NCBI GenBank assembly: GCA_046047235.1
Contig: JBJOII010000089.1
Location: forward strand, 1 to 19,629
Direction: 5' to 3'
From: JBMTVN01 sp046047235
Lineage (GTDB): Bacteria > Verrucomicrobiota > Verrucomicrobiia > Limisphaerales > JAHDYP01
DNA length: 19,629 bases
Below are positions 19,441-19,629 of this stretch, one piece after another (the stretch's first letter is position 1; every line of letters begins with the position of its first letter). Position numbers and translations under genes: made by a program. A model generated the notes under the pieces. It saw only the letters and a list, made by a program, of their open reading frames with translations, was not told the origin of the DNA and did no database searches.

Positions 19441-19629
19441 CTCTCCCCTCTCCCTGCGTTCCGCCACCGCGGAACGCAATAGCCCTCCGCCCTCCGCCCT
19501 CCGCCCTCCGCCCTCCGCCCTCCGCCCTCCGCCCTCCGCCCTCCGCCCTCCGCCCTCCGCCCTCAGCCCTCAGCCCTCAGCCCTCAGCCCTCAGCCCTCA
19601 GCCCTCAGCCCTCAGCCCTCAGCCCTCAG
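19441..19629. repeat. Composite heptamer element with hairpin (copy 4), running off the window
   Basis: Two CTCTCCC units (19441-19454) are followed by a hairpin (19455-19478), spacer ATA, eleven uninterrupted GCCCTCC units (19482-19558) and then ten uninterrupted GCCCTCA units to the window edge. The two variants do not mix. The region 19291-19440 between the dehydrogenase start and this element holds no recognisable gene or signal. Confidence 0.95.
19455..19478. other. Array hairpin, copy 4, with covarying arms
   Basis: Perfect 9-bp arms TGCGTTCCG and CGGAACGCA around loop CCACCG. Compared with copy 2, several arm positions differ, yet every change is matched in the other arm. Confidence 0.85.

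Noticed and set aside
19482..19629. CRISPR array
   Set aside because: The repeats are 7 bp and contiguous, with no spacers and no cas genes in the window.

Overview
The window looks like a chromosomal segment of a high-GC Verrucomicrobiota bacterium (or a close PVC relative). This is inferred from the gene families, not from any marker gene. The clues are a prepilin-type protein with the GFTLIELLVVIAIIAILA start, two secreted propellers beginning with a WxQFRG motif, an FG-GAP/ASPIC-UnbV protein, a secreted LGSQREIFVDDYLID propeller, and many leaders without a clear Shine-Dalgarno site. No rRNA, tRNA, CRISPR array, transposase or phage gene was seen.

Layout. 1-1349 (minus): KDPG aldolase overlaps a ROK sugar kinase (cut by the window edge) by 4 bp. 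1824-3137 (plus): divergent xylose isomerase xylA with a strong terminator. 3611-4621 (plus): a secreted Gly-rich miniprotein and a secreted DUF2202 ferritin-like protein. 4907-7079 (plus): an OmpR-type response regulator and its histidine kinase. 7224-7706 (minus): a SixA-type phosphohistidine phosphatase, convergent with the kinase. 8124-10027 (minus): trpG/pabA glutamine amidotransferase followed by a secreted PQQ-like propeller. 10359-11637 (plus): a pseudopilin-like protein and a small lipoprotein, ending in a strong terminator. 11883-15038 (plus): a propeller carrying EF-hands and a secreted GH32/43-like propeller. 15070-19290 (minus): FG-GAP/UnbV protein, nucleoside diphosphate kinase and a succinate-semialdehyde-type aldehyde dehydrogenase. 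The metabolic theme is sugar and uronate use (xylA, eda, ROK kinase) plus several secreted propellers.

The most unusual content is between the genes. Every gap longer than about 100 bp holds arrays of 7-bp repeats. The sequence varies (ATCTCCC, ATATCCG, GACTCCC, GCCCTCC, GCCCTCA, SCGCTTN, CCATTAA, GCTCCTA) but the period is always 7. Nearly all lie in the same C-rich orientation on the plus strand whatever the gene direction, so the minus strand reads as runs of GGG+4, a G-quadruplex-type pattern. Four arrays share a fixed architecture: CTCTCCC units, a hairpin with 9-bp arms and a 6-nt loop, a 3-nt spacer ending in A, GCCCTCM units, and usually SCGCTT units. The hairpin arms covary between copies. 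In four places the repeat units run into coding sequence and supply a start codon, a stop codon or a possible ribosome-binding site. The whole window also has a strong C-over-G bias on the plus strand that sets the codon choice of genes on both strands.
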